Origin: Ectothiorhodospiraceae bacterium WFHF3C12
GTDB taxonomy: Bacteria > Pseudomonadota > Gammaproteobacteria > Nitrococcales > Nitrococcaceae
Reading direction: 5' to 3'
NCBI GenBank assembly: GCA_013519935.1
Contig: JACDUA010000002.1
Location: forward strand, 62,001 to 126,000
DNA: 64,000 bases
Shown: positions 9,501 through 17,149 of the stretch, one piece after another
How the letters are laid out: every line of letters begins with the position of its first letter
Numbering within the stretch: the first letter of the stretch is position 1
Notes under the pieces: generated by a model
Seen by the model: the letters and a program-made list of their open reading frames with translations, nothing else
Told to the model about the DNA's origin: nothing
Databases searched by the model: none
Program-made: the position numbers and the translations under genes

Positions 9501-10034
9501 CCGGGCAGCAGCAGTCTGAGCGAGGCGGTGGCGCGGTCTTACTTCCGGCTGCTCGCCTACAAGGACGAGTACGAGGTGGCGCGGCTATACACCGATGGCG
9601 ATTTCCGCGACGCGTTGCGGCGTAACTTCCAGGGGAACTATCGGGTGCGGGTCCACCTGGCCCCGCCGCTGCTCGCCCGAAAAGATCCCGTAACGGGCGA
9701 GCCCCGCAAACGGGCGTTCGGCGCGTGGATAATGCCGTTCATGTCCGTTCTCGCGCGGCTGCGGTTTCTGCGGGGAACGGCGCTGGATCCCTTCGGCTAT
9801 TCGCGGGACCGCCGCCTGGAACATGCGCTGCTCGCCGAGTACGAGTCACTCGTGGACGAGCTCCTCCAGGGGCTGAACGCCGACAACCATGACACAGCCG
9901 TGGCGCTGGCGCGGTTGCCCGAGGACGTGCGCGGCTATGGTCACGTCAAGGCGCGCAACGCGGAGCAGGCCCGCCGGCGGCAGACTGAGCTGCTGGCCCG
10001 GTTCCACGGCGGGCGGGAGCGCGTCGCGGCGTGA
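6567..10034 (+). CDS. Indolepyruvate:ferredoxin oxidoreductase, fused IorA-IorB type
   Basis: This 1155-residue enzyme should decarboxylate aryl or branched 2-oxoacids to acyl-CoA, passing electrons to ferredoxin. Order: pyrimidine domain (YTLNRGRIFITGLQALVRLPLMQ, SGYRGSPLGGLD), a transketolase C-like region, the TPP domain with GCHYMAIWMDR and MGDGTYEHSG (about 450-545), a cysteine-rich iron-sulfur segment at 634-680 (CEGCGDCNAKSNC, then CNKDFSC and CPSF), and the gamma-type domain beginning NIFITGVGGTGVVTVGALLG. A helical C-terminal extension brings it to the length of the long single-chain proteobacterial form. GGGAG precedes ATG 6567. It is monocistronic, with no ferredoxin gene beside it. 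The substrate is likely the transamination product of aromatic or branched amino acids. Confidence 0.93.
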   Translation: MAVAQVSLQDKYTLNRGRIFITGLQALVRLPLMQRALDSAAGLDTACLISGYRGSPLGGLDLNLWRAETLLKAQRIRFQPGLNEDLAATALWGSQQVGLSGDATADGVFGLWYGKGPGVDRSGDVFRHANLAGTAPHGGVLAVAGDDPGCKSSTLPSQCEHAFMDVQMPLLNPADVQDVLDFGLYGWALSRFSGCWVGMKMVSETADASASVYVDPERVRIALPEDFELPPDGVHIRWPDPPMDQEKRLHRYKLYAALAFARANGLNRIIMDSPQPRLGIVTTGKAFLNVRQALADLGIDETEAARLGLRLYKVGMSWPLERDGIRRFAEGLEEVLVVEEKRAFIENQLKEQLYNWREDVRPRVVGKFDEGGDWLLPSTGELTPAMVARVIGARLARFYTSAAMERRLRELAERETALASTPVLAERRPHFCSGCPHNTSTRVPEGSRALAGIGCHYMAIWMDRNTETFTHMGGEGVTWLGQAPFVRANHVFANMGDGTYEHSGILAIRAAVAAGANITYKILYNDAVAMTGGQPVEGGLSVAQITRELHAEGVRRIAVVTDAPEKYPSDPGFAPETTVHERHELDALQRTLRETPGVTALVYDQTCAAELRRRRKRGKAPDPPKRAFINERVCEGCGDCNAKSNCLAVVPMETPFGRKRAIDQGQCNKDFSCLDGFCPSFVTVEGGELRRPEAAAGGDVDFPEVPEPQRPDKDGVYNIFITGVGGTGVVTVGALLGMAAHIEGKGVGVLDVTGLAQKYGAVTTHLRVGDSPEAVHGARIPTGEADLLLGCDLVVSASSESLSELAEGAAAVINRHRVMPSGFTRDPDLPFPAEGMEQQIRGAVPEGRYWSMDAADLAGALLGDALMANVFLMGFAYQKGLIPLSAGAIDQAIELNGVAVDRNRQAFLWGRRAAFDAARVRQAAGQETETGARGAAAEDLEAVVERRRNFLVGYQNEAYAERYAKLVERVRREEARHVPGSSSLSEAVARSYFRLLAYKDEYEVARLYTDGDFRDALRRNFQGNYRVRVHLAPPLLARKDPVTGEPRKRAFGAWIMPFMSVLARLRFLRGTALDPFGYSRDRRLEHALLAEYESLVDELLQGLNADNHDTAVALARLPEDVRGYGHVKARNAEQARRRQTELLARFHGGRERVAA

Positions 10035-10108
10035 GGTATGCCAGCCTCTCACCCGCGGACGCATGCCTCGGAAACGGGCCGAGCGGGCGCGGACAACCAG
10101 TGCGGGAC

Positions 10109-10243
10109 GTCGGATGGCAAGCCCATCCGGCCTACGGTTTTTGATGCCGCGGGCTGCGATCCAGAAGCGTAGGCCGGCACCGGCGGAGCCGGCGCCGACG
10201 ATTGGCATTGAGAGGTCGAATGGCAGGCCCATCCGACCCATGG
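10109..10243. repeat. Two copies of a GGATGG-CAAGCC-CATCC palindromic repeat
   Basis: Copies at 10109-10137 and 10215-10243 share GTCGGATGGCAAGCCCATCC followed by GRCCYAYGG; a third copy lies at 31309-31337. The region between the oxidoreductase stop and the rhodanese gene holds nothing else recognisable except GC-rich inverted segments (GCACCGGCGGAGCCGGCGCC). Confidence 0.6.
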
Positions 10244-10246
10244 CTG

Positions 10247-10573
10247 CTAATACCGCGGCATCTCCGGATCGAGCGCTCTTGCCCAGGCGTCGATGCCGCC
10301 GGACAGGTTCCAGGCGTCCAGCCCCGCCTGGCGCAGGTATGCGGCCACGTGAAGGCTGCGTACGCCATGGTGGCACATGACCACGACGGGCCGGTCCCTG
10401 GGCAGCCGTTCGATGTGTGCCGCCACGGACTGCATGGGCACGTGCAGGCAGTCGTCCATGGCGCAGAGGGCTAGCTCGTCCGGCTCACGGACGTCCAGCA
10501 GCGTGTGGGGCGTTCCGTCCCGCCGCATGGCCGCAAGGCGCCGTGGTTCTATCGCAGGGATGTGGTTGCTCAT
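10247..10573 (-). CDS. Single-domain rhodanese-like protein
   Basis: This 108-residue single rhodanese domain has the family landmarks: LLDVREPDELALC, the catalytic loop VVMCHHGVRS with Cys near residue 67, and the C-terminal LSGGIDAWARALDP. Such proteins transfer sulfane sulfur to a nucleophile, but the physiological acceptor of single-domain GlpE/PspE-like proteins is often unknown. The active loop CHHGVR resembles that of rhodaneses fused to or encoded near sulfur-metabolism genes. Here the neighbour is an SDR gene upstream on the same strand, 134 bases away, so the context gives no function. Confidence 0.9.
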   Translation of the reverse strand: MSNHIPAIEPRRLAAMRRDGTPHTLLDVREPDELALCAMDDCLHVPMQSVAAHIERLPRDRPVVVMCHHGVRSLHVAAYLRQAGLDAWNLSGGIDAWARALDPEMPRY

Positions 10574-10707
10574 GATCGGTCCAGCAGCATATGGCCCAAG
10601 ACCCGGAGAGGGAACCCAGCGAAGGTGCCGGGGCCGGCTTTCCGGAACCCCGGCAGGCGCGTGGGCACGCCAGGCAAGCGCGTTCCTTCGGGTCGAATGA
10701 AGCCGCG

Positions 10708-11454
10708 TTAGATCTGAACGTGGGTGGTGTTGCCGCCGTCGACCACCAGCTGGGACCCGGTGATGAAGCTGGCCGCGGGGCTCGCCAGGAAGGCCACGGC
10801 ATTGGCGATCTCCTGGGGATCGCCCAGTCGGCCCATGGGATTGCGCTTGAGCACCTTGGCGAACATCTGGGGGTCGTTTTTCTGCACCCGGTCCCAGACG
10901 CCGCCCTCGAAGAGAATATCGCCGGGAGCCACGGCGTTTACGCGAACGCCTTTCTTCACCAGTCCCATGGACAGGCTCTTCATGTAGTGGCTCATGGCGG
11001 CCTTGGCGGCACCGTAGGAGGCGAGCTGCGGCACGCCTACCAACCCGGCGATGGAGCTGACGTAGACGATGGCCGCGTGACCGGACTGGCCGATATGCGG
11101 CAGGACGGTGTCCACCTCGGAGACCGTGCCCATGATGTCGGTCTCGACGGTCTGCCGCCAGTCGTTGCCCATGGCGCTGACGTTGGCGATGAAGATGTCC
11201 AGACCGCCGAGCTCGGCGGCCGCGTCCGTCGTCCAGCGCTCAAAGGCATCCGCGTCGGTGACGTCCAGCGCCCGCCCGATGCAACGCCCCGGTGCCGCCT
11301 CCAGGCTGGCTAGCATGGCGTCCACGCGCTCCTGACTCCGGGAGCAGATGGCGACGTTGCAGCCTTCCGATGCCAGGGTGCGGGCGATGGCCGCGCCAAT
11401 GCCCGCCGTGCTGCCCGTGACGAGGGCCCGCAGGCCACCCAGTCCAAGATCCAT
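10708..11454 (-). CDS. Short-chain dehydrogenase/reductase (SDR)
   Basis: This 248-residue classical SDR has the cofactor motif TGSTAGIGAAIA near residues 12-23, an NVSAMGNDW segment in the NNAG position, YVSSIAG, and the catalytic YGAAKAAM (Y-x-x-x-K near 151-155). PGDILFEGG follows the active site, and the end is the usual SFITGSQLVVDGG. The basic/acidic pattern after beta-2 (CSRSQERVD) favours NADP(H). The substrate cannot be told. ATG 11454 has GGGGAG 8 bases upstream; a TTG at 11484 would overlap the stop of the upstream EAL-HDOD gene. The two genes are 26 bases apart and probably co-transcribed. Confidence 0.92.
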   Translation of the reverse strand: MDLGLGGLRALVTGSTAGIGAAIARTLASEGCNVAICSRSQERVDAMLASLEAAPGRCIGRALDVTDADAFERWTTDAAAELGGLDIFIANVSAMGNDWRQTVETDIMGTVSEVDTVLPHIGQSGHAAIVYVSSIAGLVGVPQLASYGAAKAAMSHYMKSLSMGLVKKGVRVNAVAPGDILFEGGVWDRVQKNDPQMFAKVLKRNPMGRLGDPQEIANAVAFLASPAASFITGSQLVVDGGNTTHVQI

Positions 11455-11480
11455 AGGTGTATCTCCCCGTGTTGGTGTGC

Positions 11481-12716
11481 TCAACGGGCGCAGACGCTGG
11501 GGCGCGTCTGGCGCACGCTCTCGAGAAGGGCGATATTCTCCTCGGCCCAGGTGAGCGCGTCGAGGTAGGCCCGGTTGAATGTGCCGGCGTCCACCTGGCC
11601 GGCGGCGATACGGCCGGATTCCTGGGTGATGGCGCAGTCGAGCAGGGTGCCCAGCGGGCCTTCATGATCCAGAAGCGCGAGCTTGACGTGCGCGCTCAGG
11701 GAGAGGGTGTCGAGGAGGTCCTCCATATCCCGGTCGAGCATGGCGTCCAGGCAGGAGAGCAACCCCACCAGAAAGGCCTGGTCGGGCGGGCAGGCATTCA
11801 GGTCCGCCGCCAGGCGTTCGCAAAGCCGCGCGCGGACCAGGCTGGTCTTGAACAACTCGTCCGGCTTGGGATAGTCCAGCTCGGCGATGAGCATCAGCAT
11901 GGCCCAGTTCCGCACAACCCGTGTGCCGAGCAGGGTCAGCGCCTCGCGCAGGGTGTCGATCTCCCGGCGCAGGGCGAACGTGGCGCCGTTGATGTAGCGC
12001 AGCAGCCGGTAGCAGAACGCCGGGTCCTGGGCCACCACCCGCTCCAGCGCGTCCATGTTCGCTTCCGGATCGTCCAGCTGGCCGACCATGGCCAGCAGTG
12101 CATTGACGTTGGCCGGCAGGGTGTGACCGCGCACCGACTCGGGGCGGCAGAAGAAATAGCCCTGGAATCGCTCGAAACCCAGCGCCATGCATTGCTCGAA
12201 TTCTTCGCGACGCTCCACGCGCAGCGCGATGCAGCAAATTCCGGCGGCCGTCAGCGTTGCCAGTTCCTGACGCACGGTATCCGGGGCGGCGCGCTGGATG
12301 TCGAATTTTACCGTGCTTGCCAGTTCGAGCAGGGCGTCGTTGTCGCGCCCGGCGCGGAACTCGTCGAGCACGATCCGGTAGCCCTCATCCCGCAGGCGGT
12401 GCAGGGCGTCCAGCTCCTCCGGGCCGCGGATCTCGGCGGTGGTGATCTCCAGCGCCACCTGCTCCGGCGACAGCGGAAGTGGCAGGTCGCCGACCAGGAA
12501 CGGGCGGGTCAGGTTGAGGTAGGCGGGCTGGCTGCCGACGACCTGCTCCAGGCCGATCTCCGAAAACGTCCCCGCCATGACCTGCGCCGTCGCCAGGTCC
12601 GCATTCAGATACTGCGCACCCTCGGCACCGGGGCTGCGGAACAGCAGTTCGTAGCCAACCACCTCGAGGCTGCGGTCCAGTATGGGCTGGCGCCCGATGT
12701 AGAGATCATGGCTCAC
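11481..12716 (-). CDS. EAL-HDOD (YuxH-like) signalling protein with degenerate EAL
   Basis: Read from GTG 12716 (VSHDLYIGRQPILDR) this is 411 residues; another GTG at 12743 is possible and neither has a clear Shine-Dalgarno. Residues 1-200 form an EAL-type fold beginning IGRQPILDR, but the signature is YELLFRS rather than EALxR, and metal-binding acidic residues are mostly absent, so cyclic-di-GMP hydrolysis is unlikely. Residues about 205-400 form an HDOD domain (NVNALLAMVGQLDDPEANMDALERV-type lead, RLLRYINGATF, REALTLLGTRVVRNWAMLML). Proteins of this class act as protein-interaction or c-di-GMP-binding effectors. It lies directly upstream of the SDR gene. Confidence 0.87.
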   Translation of the reverse strand: MSHDLYIGRQPILDRSLEVVGYELLFRSPGAEGAQYLNADLATAQVMAGTFSEIGLEQVVGSQPAYLNLTRPFLVGDLPLPLSPEQVALEITTAEIRGPEELDALHRLRDEGYRIVLDEFRAGRDNDALLELASTVKFDIQRAAPDTVRQELATLTAAGICCIALRVERREEFEQCMALGFERFQGYFFCRPESVRGHTLPANVNALLAMVGQLDDPEANMDALERVVAQDPAFCYRLLRYINGATFALRREIDTLREALTLLGTRVVRNWAMLMLIAELDYPKPDELFKTSLVRARLCERLAADLNACPPDQAFLVGLLSCLDAMLDRDMEDLLDTLSLSAHVKLALLDHEGPLGTLLDCAITQESGRIAAGQVDAGTFNRAYLDALTWAEENIALLESVRQTRPSVCAR

Positions 12717-12855
12717 GGAAGGCCCCCGAACGTGACGGCGCACTCACTGATCAAGCTTAGCCGAAGGCCTTGCAGCGGGTCGAGCGCTCGCCGGCGGCAA
12801 CCATGCGGGCGTAGTGATCGAGACAGTCCGGGACACATCTGGTACATATGCGCCC

Positions 12856-13428
12856 ATGGGCAAGAAACCGCAGCACAGGGCCGCCTTGATCCAATCCGCG
12901 GTGCGGCTCTTCCGGCGCCAGGGCTACGCGGGCACTGGCACCAAGGACATCCTGGCCGACAGCGGGGCGCCGCGCGGCTCGCTGTACCACTATTTCCCCG
13001 GAGGCAAGGAGGAGATCGGCGCCGCCGCCGTCGAGGCGGCCGGGGCCCAGGTGACCGGGACCCTGGAAGACCTCGCGGCGCAGGCCGACTCGCCCGGTGC
13101 ATTCGTGGCCGAGTACATTGGCAAGCTCGGTGAGTGGCTGGCGGTCTCGGGCTTTCGCGATGGTTGCCCCATCGCCACGACGTTGCTCGAGACCACGCCC
13201 GACTCCGCGGCCATCACCCGGGCGGGCCGGCAGGCGCTCGCCGACTGGCGCCGCACCGTGGAGGGGGTGTTGCAGCGCCACGACTGGCCGGAGGAAAGGT
13301 TGGCGGCCACGGCTGCCACGGTCCTTTCGGCCATCGAGGGTGCCCTGGTGCTGGCCCGCGTCGAAGGCAGCGTGACCCCGCTGCAACAGACCGCGGATGA
13401 GCTCCGGCGCATGCTCGATGGTGGTTGA
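12856..13428 (+). CDS. TetR-family regulator (LmrA/YxaF-like)
   Basis: This 190-residue protein has an N-terminal helix-turn-helix (ALIQSAVRLFRRQGYAGTGTKDILADSGAPRGSLYHYFPGGKEEI) and the C-terminal region typical of the LmrA/YxaF group (GCPIATTLLETTP, DWRRTVEGVLQRHDWPEE). These regulators usually repress multidrug or quinone-stress genes. ATG 12856 lacks a strong Shine-Dalgarno, and TGGTACATATGCGCCC just ahead may be part of an operator or a leaderless start. It is divergent from the EAL-HDOD gene (139 bases between starts), which could be the controlled gene, but that is only inferred from position. Confidence 0.88.
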   Translation: MGKKPQHRAALIQSAVRLFRRQGYAGTGTKDILADSGAPRGSLYHYFPGGKEEIGAAAVEAAGAQVTGTLEDLAAQADSPGAFVAEYIGKLGEWLAVSGFRDGCPIATTLLETTPDSAAITRAGRQALADWRRTVEGVLQRHDWPEERLAATAATVLSAIEGALVLARVEGSVTPLQQTADELRRMLDGG

Positions 13429-13509
13429 GCCGCCCCCTCGGGGTTGAAACGGTCTGCAGGAGACGGAATGCTCCGCGCCGGAATCCATACGAAAGGAGTT
13501 TTCCCGGCA

Positions 13510-13821
13510 ATGCAAATACAGCTCAACACTGGTGAGGGCGTGCAGCACTCCGATGCGCTGGAAGCGCACGTGGAGAAGAAGCTCGCGGACGTGAACCGCC
13601 GTTGTGGTGACCGGCTCACGAGGGTGGAGGTCTTCTGCAAGGACGCCAATGCCGGCAAGGGCGGCGAGGACAAGCACTGCACCATGGAGGCGCGGCCGGC
13701 CGGTTTCGATCCCGTCGTGGTTTCCGCGCAGAGCGTGGATCTCTACACGGCCGTGGATCAGGCCGCCGACAAGCTCGAGAAGGCCCTGGAGCACCGACTC
13801 GGCCGCAATGCCGCCAGTTGA
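13510..13821 (+). CDS. Ribosome hibernation-promoting factor / RaiA-type (short form)
   Basis: This 103-residue protein begins MQIQLNTGEGVQHSDALEAHVEKKL and has the beta-alpha-beta-beta-beta-alpha order of the HPF/RaiA family, ending in the amphipathic helix DLYTAVDQAADKLEKALEHRLGR that lies in the ribosomal A/P site region. AAGGAG stands 11 bases before ATG 13510. The length matches short HPF and RaiA, with no C-terminal dimerisation domain. The standard hpf gene usually sits beside rpoN and ptsN; here it is not, and the protein has an unusual internal loop (KDANAGKGGEDKHC), so this may be a second, specialised copy. Confidence 0.85.
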   Translation: MQIQLNTGEGVQHSDALEAHVEKKLADVNRRCGDRLTRVEVFCKDANAGKGGEDKHCTMEARPAGFDPVVVSAQSVDLYTAVDQAADKLEKALEHRLGRNAAS

Positions 13822-14064
13822 GTAGGGACGGCGGCATCGCGGGCGCGGCGGCCGCGGCGCCCGCTTTCCTGACAGTTCAGCGCCGCGGTTCCAATCGCCC
13901 CCCCTTCCGGCGTGTAGCGTCCATCCCGCCGACTACCCCCACGTTGCGTGCCCGCCGGGCAGTTCTTCGCGAAAGCGCGTTGCCGAAAGCTTGAAGTGGC
14001 CGACATATTGCGTCGCCCGGGCGGGGTACGCTGGTGGCCGTTCTGTACCCGGCTGGAGTAGGAA

Positions 14065-14535
14065 GTGCACACGTCAAACGACAGGCTTCCGCGGTCCCTG
14101 CGGCCGGCGGTCGCGGCCTGGCGGCGCTGGCTGTTCATGTTTGCCGCCATTCTTGGCCTCGCCGCCTGCGGCGATGGCTATCACGGCGATCTCAAACCGG
14201 AGCTGACCGAAGCCCTGGAAGGCAAGTGGGCCCCGATCCTTGCAGCCAACAAGATTGGCCGGGTGGATTTCGACGGCAGCCGCATGACGGTCAACTACGG
14301 CGTGAGCGGCGATGTCGACGGCGACGTTGACGCCACCGCGATACCCAACTACTCCGACGACCCTGTGGCGTTCACCGTCCTGGTGCACCGGGTGCCGGGC
14401 GGGCCGGACATGGAGGTCTACGCCGACTTCGAACAGCCGCCGTACCGGCTCTACCGGGTCCGCCAGGACATGGATGAGCTGCTGCATCACGCCATGACAC
14501 TGTTCCTGCGGTCACGGAATATCCTCGACGACTGA
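14065..14535 (+). CDS. Predicted lipoprotein of unknown function
   Basis: The likely start is GTG 14065, with GGAGTAGGAA just upstream. The protein has 156 residues, a basic N-terminus, a hydrophobic core and the lipobox LAACG near residue 34. The mature part (GDLKPELTEALEGKWAPILAANKIGRVDFDGSRM) has a Gly-Asp rich central stretch (VSGDVDGDVDATAIP) and ends in charged helices. I do not recognise the family. No partner genes are apparent; a 412-base gap follows. Confidence 0.65.
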   Translation: MHTSNDRLPRSLRPAVAAWRRWLFMFAAILGLAACGDGYHGDLKPELTEALEGKWAPILAANKIGRVDFDGSRMTVNYGVSGDVDGDVDATAIPNYSDDPVAFTVLVHRVPGGPDMEVYADFEQPPYRLYRVRQDMDELLHHAMTLFLRSRNILDD

Positions 14536-14947
14536 CCCGCCTCATCTTCTGGCAGTTTGAGCGGATCTCGAGTATCCCCCGAGACGCTTTTGGCGGATCC
14601 GCCGGGGCACCAATGCATTCCTCCAGGATGCAATGACCGCGTTTCGGCCCAAGTGCCTGATACTGCAATCCGGCTCGCACCCCAATACCGTCAGCAGACG
14701 ATCGGCCATGCCTGGCCTCGATCCCGCCGGTCGGTAACGGCAGCACGCGCACGCCACCTCAATCGGTCTGCCCCGGGCAAGCAGGACAAGGTCTCTCGTG
14801 TCAAGCCCCCGTCCGGGCGGTGGGGGCAGGGGTGGAAACGTGTTTTCGTGAAAACCTACGGCCGATGTGTACATTCGATGTGCCGGCGGCACTCCTGTCT
14901 GCGTGGTTGTTCCACGCAACGCAAGCAAGAGAACTGGGGGCAGAACT
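14536..14947. other. Intergenic region, no gene seen
   Basis: The 412 bases between the lipoprotein gene and the large surface lipoprotein gene hold no convincing reading frame, repeat or terminator. GGGGG lies about 9 bases before ATG 14948. The region probably contains the promoter of the surface lipoprotein, but no clear -35/-10 pair could be chosen. Confidence 0.5.
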
Positions 14948-17056
14948 ATGAGAAGCAACAGGTTGATACTTGCATTGATCCTGAGCATGTCCGCTGTCGC
15001 CTGCGGTGGCGGCGGTGGTGGTGGCAGCAGCGATGGAGGCGACAACGACGATGACGGTGGCAGCACCGTTCAGACCGAGTCGGCTACCGTCAGCGGCGTG
15101 GTCAACAAGGACACCGGAACCACCACCAGCACCGCCGCGGTGCAGGCCGCCCAGGGGGAGGTCAACGCACGGGTGCTGATTACCTCCCATGCCGGCAGTG
15201 GCAACGAGGTGGATACGGTAAGCACCGTCGCCAACGACGACTTCACCGATGATGAGGTCTTCAGCGCCCAGGTGGAGCTGGCCGAGGATGGCGGTTACGT
15301 TGTCATCGAGGTCGAGGAAGAGGGTTTCACCAGCTACACCAAGCGCGTGGACTTCGACTCGCCCTCCGATATCGACATTCAGGCGGAGCTGCGGGAGGTT
15401 ACACGGCTCACCGCCATGCCTGGCACGACCATCGCCCACGATGGCGAGTCCATCTCCGCGTACCAGTTCGCGATCATGCGCGCGCCGGACGGCACGACAA
15501 CCGCGGTGGCGGGCTCCGATGCCATCCAGATAGCCAAGGCCAGCAACCACGACACCGAGCTGGAGATCACCGTGCCCGCCGACAGCGCTGGCGTCGACGC
15601 CAGCGAGGAAATGACGGCGGAGCTGAGCAACTTCGACCCCTCGGACCCGGATGACGCCCGCAACTTCCCGGGCCGCTACGCGGACAGCGAGGGCAACCGG
15701 CTCGTTTCGGTGGCCTTTGACTTCGCCGGTCTGTCCCAGGAGGGGGAGAATCTCGGCGAGCGCGCCGCAAACGACTCCTCCACCAGCACGGCGTCCAGCC
15801 ATAGCACGACGATTGAGCGTGCCATCCCCACGGGCAGCTGCGAGGTCCTGGCGAGCCAGCAGGACTACGATGACTCGACCACTGGTTTCCAGGTGCCGGT
15901 ATACACGAACAACCCAAACACCGGCGACTGGGACATGCTGGGCGTGGGTACCGTGCGTGACAGCACGGAGACGCCGATTGCCGAAGACGGTTTCGTGCAG
16001 AGCGACTGCGAGACCAACGGCCACAGCCTGGTGGTGGAGGTCACCAACGAAGATTTCCTGCGCAAGTGGTGGAACCTGGACTACCCGCTGACCTTCGATG
16101 AACCGGAGGAGTACTGCGCCAACGTACGTGTGGAGAATCAGGCGGGCGATCCCATCACCGGAACCGCGCTGTCGTTCCAGGATGACGATGGCCGCAGCTT
16201 CCAGGAGACCTACGCCTACACGAACGCCAGCGGCGAGGCCGCGATTGACACGGTGCGGCTGGACGGGTCCGCCGACACCACCGGTGTTCTCCGGTTCTGG
16301 GGCTATAACTCCGGCGTCTACGAAAGTGAGTCGGTCACCCTGACAGAGAAGAGCAACGGCAGCTGCGGCGCCATGACCCAGGTCGTCGAGGTGGATCGGG
16401 CGGATACCTGCACGGTTACCGGCCGCGTGATGGATGATGCCGGGAATGTCCGTCCCGACACCGTGGTCTGGGCCTCCAGCAACAGCCAGAGCCTCTTCCA
16501 CTTCGCTACCGGCTACACGAACGATCAGGGTAACTACAGCCTGAACGTGGTCTGCGGTACGGACTATATGCTCTGGGCCGGCTACAACACCCTGGGGGGT
16601 GCCACCGCCTCGTTCAACGTGAACGACACCGTGGAAGGCCAGGAGGAGTCGGATGCCGGTGATACCGTCGGCCTGCCCGATCTGACCGTCACCAACTACG
16701 GCCCCTGGCTGTACGCCATTGCCGCGGATACGCCGGTGTCCACCGGTGAGACGGTGCGCATGAACGTCCTGGGCTTCGACTTCGAGGGCGACTACCCGGT
16801 GGACTACGAGTTCAGCTTCCCGGACGGCAGCTGCCAGAGCAGCGGCCAGGAAGGGAACGACAGCTGCACCGGCACCATCACCCAGGAGCAGATGAACGCC
16901 GGTGATGAGGTGGTGGAGTTCTGGCAGTTCAACCAGAGCTCGGGTCAGAGCTGCTACACCATCGGCACGATGACCGGTACTGACAGCGAGGGCAATAGCC
17001 AGCTCTTCGGGTATGCCATTGCAGCGGTGGACCCGGACCCGACCTGCGGCTTTTAG
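14948..17056 (+). CDS. Large surface lipoprotein with carboxypeptidase-regulatory-like domains
   Basis: This 702-residue protein starts at ATG 14948 (MRSNRLILALILSM) and carries the lipobox AVACG followed by an acidic Gly/Ser/Asp linker (GGGGGGGSSDGGDNDDDGG). At least three segments resemble transthyretin-like/CarboxypepD_reg domains: near residues 35-130 (SATVSGVVNKDTG, VVIEVEEEGFTSYTKRV), near 390-470 (CANVRVENQAGDPI, YTNASGEAAIDT) and near 490-570 (CTVTGRVMDDAGNV, YTNDQGNYSLNVVCG). The rest is strongly acidic, with several Cys pairs suggesting disulfides outside the cytoplasm. The role is unknown: surface anchoring or cargo binding is inferred. A terminator follows and then a secreted protease gene. 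Confidence 0.75.
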   Translation: MRSNRLILALILSMSAVACGGGGGGGSSDGGDNDDDGGSTVQTESATVSGVVNKDTGTTTSTAAVQAAQGEVNARVLITSHAGSGNEVDTVSTVANDDFTDDEVFSAQVELAEDGGYVVIEVEEEGFTSYTKRVDFDSPSDIDIQAELREVTRLTAMPGTTIAHDGESISAYQFAIMRAPDGTTTAVAGSDAIQIAKASNHDTELEITVPADSAGVDASEEMTAELSNFDPSDPDDARNFPGRYADSEGNRLVSVAFDFAGLSQEGENLGERAANDSSTSTASSHSTTIERAIPTGSCEVLASQQDYDDSTTGFQVPVYTNNPNTGDWDMLGVGTVRDSTETPIAEDGFVQSDCETNGHSLVVEVTNEDFLRKWWNLDYPLTFDEPEEYCANVRVENQAGDPITGTALSFQDDDGRSFQETYAYTNASGEAAIDTVRLDGSADTTGVLRFWGYNSGVYESESVTLTEKSNGSCGAMTQVVEVDRADTCTVTGRVMDDAGNVRPDTVVWASSNSQSLFHFATGYTNDQGNYSLNVVCGTDYMLWAGYNTLGGATASFNVNDTVEGQEESDAGDTVGLPDLTVTNYGPWLYAIAADTPVSTGETVRMNVLGFDFEGDYPVDYEFSFPDGSCQSSGQEGNDSCTGTITQEQMNAGDEVVEFWQFNQSSGQSCYTIGTMTGTDSEGNSQLFGYAIAAVDPDPTCGF

Positions 17057-17098
17057 GCCTGGAAGTGAGTGCCACGCCCGGCGTGGCCATGTAACCTG

Positions 17099-17132
17099 AA
17101 AAGGGGCGGCCTCGGCCGCCCCTTTGCTTTTT
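17099..17132 (+). terminator. Rho-independent terminator after the surface lipoprotein gene
   Basis: AAAGGGGCGGCC pairs perfectly with GGCCGCCCCTTT around a 2-base TC centre, followed by GCTTTTTGG. It ends 18 bases before the subtilisin ATG at 17150, so the protease is either transcribed by read-through or from a promoter overlapping this hairpin. Confidence 0.85.
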
Positions 17133-17149
17133 GGGGGATGCGCATTGCG

